In this document: positions 52,366 through 61,419 of the stretch, piece after piece
Layout: each line of letters opens with the position of its first letter
Numbering within the stretch: position 1 is the stretch's first letter
Source of the DNA: Rhizobium sp. BK376
GTDB lineage: Bacteria > Pseudomonadota > Alphaproteobacteria > Rhizobiales > Rhizobiaceae
Assembly (NCBI RefSeq): GCF_004341625.1
Contig: NZ_SLZG01000004.1
Location: 248,001-312,000, forward strand
Reading direction: 5' to 3'
Length of the DNA: 64,000 nucleotides
The notes under the pieces: model-generated
The model's input: the letters and a program-made list of their open reading frames with translations, nothing else
The model's database searches: none
Told to the model about the DNA's origin: nothing
Position numbers and translations under genes: made by a program

Positions 52366-53577
52366 ATGGCTTTGGCTGAGATGCACACATCCGACGTGAC
52401 GATCGAGGATCACGCTCATCCGCTGATCGTCCATGTCGTCCGGCAATTCCTGCCAAACAAGGGCGGCCTGGAAGACGTCGTTGCCAATCTTTGCCGCCAA
52501 TTGCTGACCCGCGGCTATCGCGTGCGCGTGGTGACCTGCAACTCGCTCTTTTCCAATCCGGAACTGGAGCTTCCCGCCAGCGAAACCATCGACGGCATCG
52601 AGGTCGTTCGGATTCCCTGGTCCGGCAGCAGCCGCTATCCCCTTGCGCCGCAGGTCTTCAAGCATCTGGCCGACGCGGACCTCGTCCATGTCCATGCCGT
52701 CGATTTCTTCTTCGATGCGCTCGCCTGGGGCAAGCTGCTCCACGGCCGGCCGATGGTCGCGACCACCCACGGCGGCTTCTTCCACACGCCGAAATACGCG
52801 TCAATCAAGAAGGTGTGGTTCAGGACGCTGACGAGAATATCCGCCTCAGCCTACGAGCGGCTGATCTGCTGCAGCCAATCCGACGAACGATTGTTTTCCG
52901 GCATTGCCGTAAGCCGCACGCGGCTGATCGAGAACGGCGCGGATGTGTCCAAATTCGCCAACTGCGCAGCACTCGAAGCCCGCCGGCGCATCGTCACGAT
53001 CGGCCGTTTCTCGGTAAACAAGCGGCTTGAACGCCTGCTCGACGTCATGCGAGTGCTGGCCGACCGCCATCCGGACTGGCATCTCGACATAATAGGCGCT
53101 GTCTCCGATCTGGATCAGCCGACGCTGGAACGGGAGATCGCCGAACGCAATCTCGGCCGCCATGTCTCGCTGCACGTCGCGATCGACAATTGTGCCATCC
53201 GCAACACGATCGCCCGCGCCTCGCTCTTCGCCTCCGCTTCGGACTATGAAGGCTTCGGCCTCGTGGCCATCGAGGCAATGAGCGCCGGCCTGCTGCCGGT
53301 CCTCAATCCGAACGAAGCCTTCAAGGCGCTCTCCGAGCGGCATCCGCACCTCATGCTGGCGGATTTTTCAGAGCCTCAGACGGCGGCTCAGGCATTGGAG
53401 ATCGCTTTCGAGCGCCTGCAGATAGATGGTCTCGCGGTTCGCGAACAACTCACCAGAGGCGCTGCGGAATATGCCTGGGACCGTGTCGCGCAGCGCTATA
53501 TCGACCTCTATGAGGAAGCGCTCAGCTCCACCAAGGCGAAGCCTCAGCCCTTGCGCCACCGCGGCCAGGTCGCATAG
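52366..53577 (+). CDS. glycosyltransferase, GT4 (GT-B) family
   Basis: A 403-residue GT-B enzyme. The N-terminal domain starts IVHVVRQFLPNKGGLEDVVANLCRQLLTRGYRVRVVT (the glycine-rich G-G-L-E/x motif), and the C-terminal nucleotide-sugar domain has IVTIGRFSVNKRLERLLD and SDYEGFGLVAIEAMSAGLLPV, the E-x7-E donor motif. It is the first plus-strand gene of the glycan region. The acceptor and donor sugars are unknown. The 3' end overlaps the convergent GT2 gene by 34 bases. The upstream 206 bases contain no supported gene. Confidence 0.93.
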   Translation: MALAEMHTSDVTIEDHAHPLIVHVVRQFLPNKGGLEDVVANLCRQLLTRGYRVRVVTCNSLFSNPELELPASETIDGIEVVRIPWSGSSRYPLAPQVFKHLADADLVHVHAVDFFFDALAWGKLLHGRPMVATTHGGFFHTPKYASIKKVWFRTLTRISASAYERLICCSQSDERLFSGIAVSRTRLIENGADVSKFANCAALEARRRIVTIGRFSVNKRLERLLDVMRVLADRHPDWHLDIIGAVSDLDQPTLEREIAERNLGRHVSLHVAIDNCAIRNTIARASLFASASDYEGFGLVAIEAMSAGLLPVLNPNEAFKALSERHPHLMLADFSEPQTAAQALEIAFERLQIDGLAVREQLTRGAAEYAWDRVAQRYIDLYEEALSSTKAKPQPLRHRGQVA

Positions 53578-54500
53578 CCTTCTATGATGCCGGTCAGCCA
53601 GGCACGCTTGTACTGCGCGGCCGCCTTGTCGCTGCGGAGCGCCGCGATCAGCCAACTGCCGAAGGGCCGCGCCAGCCGATAGAGGAAATAGGGGAAGGGA
53701 AAGCGCTGCTTGCGCATCAGTGCCCCGAAGCCCCGGCCATACTTGCGGGCTCGCTCGATCTGCTTCGGTCCCATCTCGCTCGTCACCTGATCGTGGTGGA
53801 CGATGAGACTGGGAAAATACATCAGCGACAATCCGCCGGCGATGGCTCTCAGCAGAAAGTCGGCCTCCTCACCGCTCTGAAACGGCGATGACGCGCCGAC
53901 GCCCAGATCCTCGTCGAAACCGCCGATCACGCCGAGCGCCGCATGGCGCACGAAGATGCTGTTGGAATTGCCGCACTTCAGATAGTTCCGGCGGGTGATC
54001 GCGAGCTTCTCGTCACCGGTGGGGCTGACAGAGGACCGACCTGCTGCATCGAGCGTCCGGCCGGTGATGATAGACAACGCGGAATTTGCCGCAAAAAGCC
54101 GGTTCGCGACTTCGAGCGTATCGGGCTCGTACCAGCAATCGTCGTCGGGAAAGCAGATATAGGTGCCGGTCGCAATCGCCATCCCGTTGTTGCGCGCGCG
54201 CGAAATACCCCGCTCGGACCGGATATGGCGAATGGTGAAGAAGGGCGAATGGCCCTCCACCAGACCGACGAGACGGTCGTCCAGGTTCTGGTCGACAAGG
54301 ATCACTTCGAAATCGGCGTATCGCTGGACCTTCAGCGACGCGAACAGCCTCTCGAGCTGATCAGACCGATCAACCGTACAAACGATCAGGCTGAACAACG
54401 GATACTCTCCGCGGCAAAGGTTCCGGCAGATAATGTCAGGCGAAACATGGGGCTCTGGGGCAGTAAAACAACAATTCGCTAAAGAGTAGGAGGTAAACAT
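53544..54500 (-). CDS. glycosyltransferase, GT2 (GT-A) family
   Basis: A 318-residue GT-A enzyme. After a variable N-terminus it has FSLIVCTVDRSDQLERLFASLKVQRYADFEVILVDQN (nucleotide-binding start), RGISRARNNGMAIATGTYICFPDDDCWYEP with the D-x-D motif (DDD), and a later GGFDEDLGVGASSPFQSGEEADFLLRAI (the ED-type acceptor loop). The start is uncertain: ATG at 54500 or 54533; the conserved core begins well inside either. It is divergent from the flippase gene and convergent with the GT4 gene. Confidence 0.9.
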   Translation of the reverse strand: MFTSYSLANCCFTAPEPHVSPDIICRNLCRGEYPLFSLIVCTVDRSDQLERLFASLKVQRYADFEVILVDQNLDDRLVGLVEGHSPFFTIRHIRSERGISRARNNGMAIATGTYICFPDDDCWYEPDTLEVANRLFAANSALSIITGRTLDAAGRSSVSPTGDEKLAITRRNYLKCGNSNSIFVRHAALGVIGGFDEDLGVGASSPFQSGEEADFLLRAIAGGLSLMYFPSLIVHHDQVTSEMGPKQIERARKYGRGFGALMRKQRFPFPYFLYRLARPFGSWLIAALRSDKAAAQYKRAWLTGIIEGYATWPRWRKG

Positions 54501-54582
54501 TAAGGTATCTGAAATAGCGGCCGCGCTATTCAAAGATCATCTCGTTTAAAAACGATTGAAGAGTGCGGAGACGATCGCCTTC
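54501..54582. promoter_or_regulatory. short divergent region with two inverted repeats
   Basis: Between the GT2 and flippase starts: AATAGCG-GCCG-CGCTATT (54513-54530, perfect 7-bp arms) and TCGTTT-AA-AAACGA (54542-54555). These may be operator sites or part of overlapping promoters. If GT2 starts at 54533 the first repeat lies in its coding part. Confidence 0.45.
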
Positions 54583-56097
54583 ATGACGAAGAGCATCATG
54601 GCAAATTCGGCATTGAACGCGGCGGCGGGCCTGACCCTGCTTGCCACCGGCTTTGCCTGCTCGATCATCGCGGCCCGCCTGCTTGGCCCGCAGGCCAACG
54701 GCGTCATCGCTTTCTCCCTTTGGCTGGTGACGACAGGCTCGCTGGTTGCGGAACTCGGTACCGGCATCACACTGCTGAGGCTGCTGCCGCAGCTGAAGGT
54801 GCAGGGATATTCGGCCGAAGAACGGCGCGGCTTTGCCGCCTACCTCATGCAGCCGACGATCGTTTCGACCCTGATCCTGCTGGTCGGCTATACGCTTTTC
54901 CAACTGGCTGCCGAAAATCAGCATTGGGCAACCGACGAACCGTCCGTCATCGTCGTGACCGGTGTGCTGTTCCTGACGCAGTCGCTCGGCGCCTATACCA
55001 AGAACTACCTGATCGGCGAGCAGCAGCTCACCGGCTTCTTCCGCCTGACGATATGGAGCTCGGTGCTGCAGCTGGCAACTGTCCTGATCGGCGCGATATT
55101 CTTCGGCATCGGCGGTGCTCTGGCGGGCTATGTGGCGGGCGCGCTTCCGATGTTCTTCTACACGCTGAGGGTCGCCGCCGCCCGCAAGAATGCCTGCGGC
55201 ATCGGCCTTGGCTATCTCGTAAATTCCTCGCTGATCCTGTCCGTCGAGTTCATCAACAGCTCGGTCTTCCTCAACCGCATCGAACTGGTCTTTCTCCAGA
55301 AATACTGGGGCATCGAGGCCGTCGGCTTCTATGCGGTCGGCCTGTCGGTTGCCAATCTGGCGCTGCAGCTTCCCGTGCAGCTCAGCGGCAGCCTGCTGCC
55401 CTACTATTCGGAGAAGATCCATTCGCAGGGATCGGCCAAGCTCCCGATCAGCGTTTTCGACGGCGTGGTGCGCAGCATCTCCTATATCACCCTGCCGATG
55501 AGCTTCGGCCTTGCCGCCATCGCGCCGGCCCTGGTCGTCGCCGTCTTCGGCAAGCCGTTCGAGCCGAGCGGCAACATGGTCGCCCTGCTGGCGCTGACCG
55601 CGACGCCTTACGTCTTCATGCAGATCTGCACGCAATATTTCTATTCCATGGATCGCATGAGGGAGCGCACGATCATCGGCATCGTCGCCAGCGTCGTCAT
55701 GGTGCTCGGCTGCTTGGCTGCCGTTCCCTCGTGGGGCGGGGAGGGCGCTGCACTGGTGCGTCTCGTCGCCTTCACCGTCATGTGCGTGCTCATGGTTCGC
55801 CGCATGGAATTCGAAGGGTCCATGCAGGCGATGTTCATGACGATCGTCAAGGTAACTGCTGCCTCTGTTCTATGCGCCGTGGTCGCCTACGGCTTCATCC
55901 ATGCGATGCCGACCATGCCCGGTCTGGTCATCGCTATCGCTGCAGGCGCTCTGATCTACTTCCTGGTACTTCGGCTGCTGAACGCCGTTCCCCAGGACGA
56001 TATCGAGATCCTGCAGCAAATCGCCGCGCGTCTGCCCCGTCGCGCACATCCCTTTGCCAATCATGCGCTGGCGCTTCTTGCGCCGAGGAGAGCTTGA
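54583..56097 (+). CDS. polysaccharide flippase, Wzx/MATE-like (MVF/PST family)
   Basis: A 504-residue membrane protein with about 12-14 hydrophobic segments. The N-terminal segment AAGLTLLATGFACSIIAARLLGPQANGVIAFSLWLVTTGSLVAELGTG is typical of the PST family of O-antigen/exopolysaccharide flippases. A further segment GIEAVGFYAVGLSVANLALQLP is another family feature. It would flip lipid-linked sugar units across the inner membrane. ATG 54583 is used; ATG 54598 is a close alternative. The next gene starts 10 bases later, so the two form an operon. Confidence 0.9.
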   Translation: MTKSIMANSALNAAAGLTLLATGFACSIIAARLLGPQANGVIAFSLWLVTTGSLVAELGTGITLLRLLPQLKVQGYSAEERRGFAAYLMQPTIVSTLILLVGYTLFQLAAENQHWATDEPSVIVVTGVLFLTQSLGAYTKNYLIGEQQLTGFFRLTIWSSVLQLATVLIGAIFFGIGGALAGYVAGALPMFFYTLRVAAARKNACGIGLGYLVNSSLILSVEFINSSVFLNRIELVFLQKYWGIEAVGFYAVGLSVANLALQLPVQLSGSLLPYYSEKIHSQGSAKLPISVFDGVVRSISYITLPMSFGLAAIAPALVVAVFGKPFEPSGNMVALLALTATPYVFMQICTQYFYSMDRMRERTIIGIVASVVMVLGCLAAVPSWGGEGAALVRLVAFTVMCVLMVRRMEFEGSMQAMFMTIVKVTAASVLCAVVAYGFIHAMPTMPGLVIAIAAGALIYFLVLRLLNAVPQDDIEILQQIAARLPRRAHPFANHALALLAPRRA

Positions 56098-56107
56098 GGA
56101 GAAAGTC

Positions 56108-58000
56108 ATGGCTGCTCGGGAAGCCATCAAGAATCACTACGAAACCGTGGAGGAAGGCCCTGTGGAAACACTCTCTTTCTCCGGCGCAGCTATGCCGGTC
56201 ACCTTTTCCGGCACTGTCGGCCTGTTCACGCCGGCCGTAAAACCGACCGCCCCCGTGGCTGTCCTCTTCCTCAGCCCATGGGGCTTTGAAGAAATGTGCA
56301 TGCGCAAATTCTGGCGCATCCTGGCAGAGGACCTATCAGCGGCGGGAATTGCAAGCCTTCGCTTCGACTATGCCGGAACCGGCGATGCGCTGGATGTTTC
56401 CGAGGACAAAGGCCTCTCCATATGGAGTGAAACGGCCCTGGCTGCGGCAGCAACGCTGAAGTCCCTCGCCGGCTGCGAACGTGTGATCCTTGTCAGTCAA
56501 GGCCTCGGCAGCGCCATCGCGCTTGACATTGCCGAGCGCCTCCATGCGGTCGAAGGCATCGCTTTTCTTGCACCGACCATCTCCGGCCGTTTCTATCTGC
56601 GCGAACTCTCCGTCTGGTCGAAGATGATCGACGAGAGCATGGGCCTCAGCGAAGGCCAGAGGGAGCAGAGCGACGGCATATGGGTTGCCGGCCTGAAGAT
56701 GCCGGAGCAGATCGCTGCCGATATCCGCAAGCTCAACCTGGCAAGCCTATCAAAATTTCCGGCACCAGCGGGTCTGGTTCTGACCCGCCCCGGCCGCCCC
56801 AACGATGCGGAATTTGCCACTCGCCTGAAAGACCTTGGCGGCCGCATCGAACAGGGGGTCTACGACGGCTACGACGAACTCGTTTCCAATCCGACCATCG
56901 CCACCATGCCGCTCGACGCCGGTCAGCGAGTAGCGAATTGGGTGCGTTTGGTAGCCGCGGCCCTCCCGGCAAAGACGTCCCGGAAGGCGACCCGCCCTGC
57001 CCGCGCGGAGCCATTGGTCGGCGACGATTTCCGCGAGACGCCGCTTCGCCTCGGCGATGGCGACCGCATGTTCGGCATTCTTTGCGAACCGACGGGCGTG
57101 CGCACCGGCGCGACCGCGATCCTGCTCACGACAGCCTATGACCGTCACGCCGGCTGGGGCCGGACGACGGTTGCCATGGCGCGCAACCTTGCCCGCAGCG
57201 GCATTCCCTCGCTGCGCTTCGATACGGCAAACGTGGCAGACAGCCCGCCGCAGCCGGGCGCGCCGGAGCAGGTTCTCTACTCCGAGGCACAATATCGCGA
57301 TGTGGCGGATGCCTTTAACCTCATCGAAGCGCGCAAGCTCTTGCCCGCCTTCGTGGTGGGGCGATGCAGCGGCGGCTATCTGGGCTTCCAGGCGGCGGTC
57401 CGTGACCAGCGCTGCAGTGGTCTCATTACCGTCAACCCCTACGCCTTCCATTGGGATCAGAACAACTCGGTGGATGAAGCGCTGCGCTTCGTGCCGCGAT
57501 CACTCGAAACCTATGGCCAGAAGTTCCTGCAGGTCGAGACGCTGAAGCGCCTCCTCAATGGCTCGGTCGATACCGGCAGCGCTGTGCGCAATATCCTGAC
57601 ATCGCTATTGCGCCGTGTTGCGCAGCTGCGGCAGCCCTTGCTCGACAAGTTTTCCTTCCTGTCGCGCGAGCACGCCACCGTCCTGAAGGGCTTCAATGTC
57701 CTGAAAAATCGGGGTGTCGAGGTATCGCTGATCTATAGCGCTCAGGATATCGGGCTCGAGCATTTCAGCCTGCATTTCGGCCGCACCGGCCAGGGGCTTC
57801 AGAAATACGGCAATGCCCGGCTGACGGTCATTCCGGACGCGGATCACAATCTGACGCCTGCTCCGGCACGCGCCATTTATGTCAGGGAAATCCAGACGAT
57901 GGCGCTACGGCTCGGCGCACGTCGGGGATCCGCGCAGGCGGCAACCGGCACGGCGGCTCAGGTCAAATCTCAAAAATACGTCGGCTACCAAGCGCCCTGA
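56108..58000 (+). CDS. two-domain alpha/beta-hydrolase with non-standard nucleophile elbows
   Basis: A 630-residue protein built from two alpha/beta-hydrolase-fold domains: residues about 45-290 (LFLSPWGFEEMCMRKFWRILAEDL, LRFDYAGTGDAL) and about 310-625 (ILLTTAYDRHAGWGRTTVAMARNLA, SLRFDTANVADSPPQ). The first elbow reads VSQGLGSA, so Ser is replaced by Gly132. The second reads VGRCSGGY, with Cys420 where Ser normally sits, and a late DADHNLTP supplies a His. The first domain is probably inactive and the second a Cys- or otherwise unusual hydrolase/transferase. It is the second gene of an operon with the flippase. Function is unknown; a role in acyl or glycan modification is inferred from context. 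The 3' end overlaps the GH2 gene by 38 bases on the other strand. Confidence 0.8.
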   Translation: MAAREAIKNHYETVEEGPVETLSFSGAAMPVTFSGTVGLFTPAVKPTAPVAVLFLSPWGFEEMCMRKFWRILAEDLSAAGIASLRFDYAGTGDALDVSEDKGLSIWSETALAAAATLKSLAGCERVILVSQGLGSAIALDIAERLHAVEGIAFLAPTISGRFYLRELSVWSKMIDESMGLSEGQREQSDGIWVAGLKMPEQIAADIRKLNLASLSKFPAPAGLVLTRPGRPNDAEFATRLKDLGGRIEQGVYDGYDELVSNPTIATMPLDAGQRVANWVRLVAAALPAKTSRKATRPARAEPLVGDDFRETPLRLGDGDRMFGILCEPTGVRTGATAILLTTAYDRHAGWGRTTVAMARNLARSGIPSLRFDTANVADSPPQPGAPEQVLYSEAQYRDVADAFNLIEARKLLPAFVVGRCSGGYLGFQAAVRDQRCSGLITVNPYAFHWDQNNSVDEALRFVPRSLETYGQKFLQVETLKRLLNGSVDTGSAVRNILTSLLRRVAQLRQPLLDKFSFLSREHATVLKGFNVLKNRGVEVSLIYSAQDIGLEHFSLHFGRTGQGLQKYGNARLTVIPDADHNLTPAPARAIYVREIQTMALRLGARRGSAQAATGTAAQVKSQKYVGYQAP

Positions 58001-60437
58001 CCTGACCAGTCGGCGCCGCATCGAGCGGCGTGTCTATCCTGGCAAAGAGCCTCACCCGGCGAAGAGCGCCGGGTGCAAGATGAAACCAGTCGTCCTCGGC
58101 GCGATAGCCCGGCAGGTCCATATGCACCGCTTGGGCAAACCGGTCGGTCTGCAGATCCAGAAACCAGTCGCTCTCGACCTGAACGGCCTTTGCCGCAATC
58201 TCGGCAACATGGAATGCCTTCGCCCTGCCGAGCGGAAAGTGAAACGCCTCGGCGACGAGGGCGCCGGTCGCGCGAGAATGCAGCCTTGCGACCGTGACGT
58301 CATGCGAGGGCGGACCGAAGCGGAAGGCATAGGTCGTGTCGAAGAAGGCGCCGAAAAGATCGGTGCAGGCGATATTCTCCTTGGCTCTGGCGCCGATCGA
58401 CAATTCTCGGCGTCCGCTGACCACGGTTTGCTGTCCGTCGCGCAGGCAGGCAACACTCAGATCGAGATCCAGCGCGCTGCCCAATTCGTTGATGACGTGA
58501 ATGTCGAGGCCATTCGTGCCCTCATCCGTCAACAGCACCTGCACCGGCCGGAAGGCACGTCGTAGACCGTACCAGACGGGCTTGGGCTCGCCGGTTGAAT
58601 CAATCACGCCCCAGCCGGGACCCGGCAGCAGATCCTGCAGCGTCCAGACGAGTGCGCCATTGCAGCCCGAGCCGGCCCGCCGCCATTCCGCATAGGTCGC
58701 CTCGGCAACTTCACCAGTAACGGCGCGTGAGAGGTCGAGATAAAGCTCAGGGTCCTCCCGGCGAAGTATGCCGGGCTCAAATCCGTAAAGCGCATTCAGA
58801 TAGTGATCGCGAACGTCCTCGAAATCCCAGGACGCGCTTCGATCCCGGGGAACGCGGGATTTCCATTGCGGGCTATGCACTGCGGGAACAGCGAGATAGC
58901 GCTCCAGCACACGCGTCTGCGGCACATGCGCGAAGGCGAGGCTCTCGGCGGCAAAGCGGACATCGGCGCGGCGGGCGTCGTCGAGCGGCCGCATATAGGC
59001 GCCGACCCCATAATAGTGCGTCACGCCGGCGTCAGGCGAAAAGGGCATCGCCCCCCCGGACGGGGAATTCACCAAATAGGGCACATCTGGACGCACCTCG
59101 GCGACGACGGCGGGAATGACCTCCTCGGTGATCGGGCTTGCCCAGTAGCGCTCGGGCAATCCGAACATGGCGGCCTGCTGGTACATTTCGCTGCCGCCGC
59201 ATAGAACCGCCAGCGAGGGCGACAGGCGCGTGTCGAGAAGCAGCTGCCTGACTTCGGCCTCGACATGCCCGAGGAGCGTCTTGTCGTTCTTCGGATAGTC
59301 GAAATTGGCAAGCATGCAGTCCTGCCAGACCAGAATGCCGAGCTCATCGCAAAGGCGGAAAAAGTCCGGCGTCTCATAGGCCATGGTTCCGCCGATGCGG
59401 ATCATGTTCATGTCGGCCGCCGCCGCCGAAGCGATCCAGGGCGCGTAGATTTCGCGGCTTCCGCCGAGCCGGACAATGTCCTCCGTCGTCCAGACGGCGC
59501 CGCGGCAGAAAATCCTGATACCGTTGACGATCAATGCAAAATCGCTGCCGTCGGTCCCACGATCCACTTCGATGCGGCGGAAGCCGGTTCTACCGAGATC
59601 GTGGCTCACGCCATCGATCGCGATGGACACCTCATGGAGGCGCGGCGTGCCATGCGTATGCGGCCACCACGCCTCGACATCGGCAATCCTCAGCGTCGCA
59701 ACATAGTGCCCGCCGCCGTTCTGGACAAAAGTCTGCTCGAAATCGCCGCAGCGAAGCACAGCTTCCGCAATTTCACCCTCGACGAACATCGAGGCATAGA
59801 GCCGCCCTTCGCCATCGCCCGAGAGATCCGGCCTGAGTGAAAGATCGCGGATAACGACCGGTCCCGGGCGCAGGATCGAGATCGGTCGCCAGGGGCCGGC
59901 AGGCTGAATTTCCGGACACCAGCCGGGCATGTGGCCGAGCAATGTCGTGCGGACGTTCCGCAGGCCCTGCGGCGTGATCATTTGCGGTCGCCAGCGCGCC
60001 CGTGGTCCGGGCTCCGCCAATCGCGGCTCCAGCGCGCGGAAGCAGAGCGCCAGCTCGTCGCCACCCTGCAGGGTCACAGGGACATCATAGGTCTCGAACA
60101 TGCTCTCCGACGAAAGGATCATGTCGCCGTTGAGAAAGACGTCGCAGAGCGTTGCCAATCCCTTGAACCGCAGCACGACATCTCCCGGCTGTTCGTCGAA
60201 CAGCCGACACAGATACCAGGCATCCCTGGTATTCAGCGGATAGGGATGTTCCCGGTCGAACCGACCGGCCACTTCCAGCGCCTGGGCGACGGTTCCGGGA
60301 ACGGGTGCGGGGATGAACTGCGAAGACATCGGCACGTCGGAGGGCAGCGCGCAAACGCCTTCCTCCGTCAGCACCAGATTCCACCCCTCGCTGAGCGGCC
60401 TTTCGTCAGCGCCAATCCCAGCCAAACGCCCCTGCAT
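57963..60437 (-). CDS. glycoside hydrolase family 2, beta-mannosidase-like
   Basis: An 824-residue GH2 enzyme. The N-terminal sugar-binding sandwich contains NTRDAWYLCRLF and FKGLATLCDVFLNGDMI. The (beta/alpha)8 catalytic part has MNMIRIGGTMAYETPDFFRLCDELGILVWQDCMLANFDYP, the likely acid/base Glu417 in VLCGGSEMYQQ (most mannosidases have CGNNE) and a likely nucleophile Glu498 in RFAAESLAFAHVP. It would cleave beta-mannosides or a related glycoside. No signal peptide, so cytoplasmic. It starts 15 bases after the DUF1839 stop and ends overlapping the hydrolase gene. It is the last gene of the carrier-protein operon, which is unusual for a GH2. Confidence 0.88.
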   Translation of the reverse strand: MQGRLAGIGADERPLSEGWNLVLTEEGVCALPSDVPMSSQFIPAPVPGTVAQALEVAGRFDREHPYPLNTRDAWYLCRLFDEQPGDVVLRFKGLATLCDVFLNGDMILSSESMFETYDVPVTLQGGDELALCFRALEPRLAEPGPRARWRPQMITPQGLRNVRTTLLGHMPGWCPEIQPAGPWRPISILRPGPVVIRDLSLRPDLSGDGEGRLYASMFVEGEIAEAVLRCGDFEQTFVQNGGGHYVATLRIADVEAWWPHTHGTPRLHEVSIAIDGVSHDLGRTGFRRIEVDRGTDGSDFALIVNGIRIFCRGAVWTTEDIVRLGGSREIYAPWIASAAAADMNMIRIGGTMAYETPDFFRLCDELGILVWQDCMLANFDYPKNDKTLLGHVEAEVRQLLLDTRLSPSLAVLCGGSEMYQQAAMFGLPERYWASPITEEVIPAVVAEVRPDVPYLVNSPSGGAMPFSPDAGVTHYYGVGAYMRPLDDARRADVRFAAESLAFAHVPQTRVLERYLAVPAVHSPQWKSRVPRDRSASWDFEDVRDHYLNALYGFEPGILRREDPELYLDLSRAVTGEVAEATYAEWRRAGSGCNGALVWTLQDLLPGPGWGVIDSTGEPKPVWYGLRRAFRPVQVLLTDEGTNGLDIHVINELGSALDLDLSVACLRDGQQTVVSGRRELSIGARAKENIACTDLFGAFFDTTYAFRFGPPSHDVTVARLHSRATGALVAEAFHFPLGRAKAFHVAEIAAKAVQVESDWFLDLQTDRFAQAVHMDLPGYRAEDDWFHLAPGALRRVRLFARIDTPLDAAPTGQVRALGSRRIFEI

Positions 60438-60452
60438 CTCGATGTCCCCGGC

Positions 60453-61412
60453 TCAGACTCGCTTTTCGAGTAACCCCATCATCGCATCCCACGCATCGGC
60501 CGCCGGATCAAGAGCCGTCTGCAGCGGATCGAACTTCTTGCGGGTCACGGCGCGCGCCAGCTGGAATTGGACGGATTTCGCCACTTCGGAAATCCGCCGT
60601 GCCTGCTCCGCCGCATCGCCGAACTCGCGCGACAGCCAGTCGAGATGGGTGCCGGCAAGCTCGAAATTGGCGCCGAGCTGGCGAAGCGTGTTGAAGGCAT
60701 ATTTATGGAAGAAGCCGAAGGGCCGTTCCGCAACTGCCTCGACCTGGCCCGGAAAGACGGCAGCGAAGGCGCGGATCGGATTGGCGGCAGGACGGCGAGC
60801 AAAATGGAAGGCGAGCAGCCGGCGCGCGGTCTCGCGGATATCGTCTTCGCTTGGGCTTGCATCCGGAAACTTCGCAAATTCCGTATAGGGCAGGAACGGC
60901 AGATCTTCCGCGGTCAGATGCAGCTGGAACAGGCCGTCGAAATCCTCGCCCGAGAGATGGAAGAAACCGCCATTGTGGAAATAGTCGAGCTCGCGCTTTT
61001 CCATGTCCAGCCGGTTGATGGCGACCGTCGTCTTGCCGTGCTCGCGGCGATAGCCGACGCCCTGCGTATCGGGCATGAAATAGGAATCCATCTCGACGAG
61101 GCAGAGCCGGCCGCGACCGATCTGTTCGGCGACATGCCGCTCGATGCGATCGTAAATGGCAAGCTCGGTGCAGCGGATACCGTAAAGCGCTTCGAGATCT
61201 TCCAGGGACACCTTGAAGAAGGTGAACTGATCGCCTTCGAAATCCTGCCCCATCGTGAAGCCGAGCATGGCTTCCGGCGGCAGCTTCAGGCTGTTCAGCA
61301 CCTCGATCCAAAGATCGATATAGCAATTGGTTTCCGGCCACATGCGCTCGCTGTCGTGCAGCGCATGTGGCGAATAGGCGTCGGGCGCAAGCCCTGCAAA
61401 GACGGAAGCCAT
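60453..61412 (-). CDS. DUF1839 family protein
   Basis: A 319-residue protein of DUF1839, unknown function. I note a pattern like BtrH-type (butirosin) acyl transferases: Cys30 in PETNCYIDLWIEVLNSL at the start of a helix, LCLVEMDSYFMPDTQGVGY (D109-S-Y-F-M-P), His125 (RREHGKTTVAI) and ELDYFHNGGF (D143). This is a motif-level resemblance from memory, not an alignment. In the biochemistry of BtrH an amino-acyl chain moves from a carrier protein to an amino sugar. In this operon it follows the amino acid:[carrier protein] ligase by 7 bases, so transfer from the carrier protein is a reasonable hypothesis. Confidence 0.85.
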   Translation of the reverse strand: MASVFAGLAPDAYSPHALHDSERMWPETNCYIDLWIEVLNSLKLPPEAMLGFTMGQDFEGDQFTFFKVSLEDLEALYGIRCTELAIYDRIERHVAEQIGRGRLCLVEMDSYFMPDTQGVGYRREHGKTTVAINRLDMEKRELDYFHNGGFFHLSGEDFDGLFQLHLTAEDLPFLPYTEFAKFPDASPSEDDIRETARRLLAFHFARRPAANPIRAFAAVFPGQVEAVAERPFGFFHKYAFNTLRQLGANFELAGTHLDWLSREFGDAAEQARRISEVAKSVQFQLARAVTRKKFDPLQTALDPAADAWDAMMGLLEKRV

Positions 61413-61419
61413 CGGCAGA

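Noticed and set aside
54526-55635. 369-residue minus-strand frame opposite the flippase
   Set aside because: Charged, low-hydrophobicity mirror of a membrane protein gene; shadow frame.
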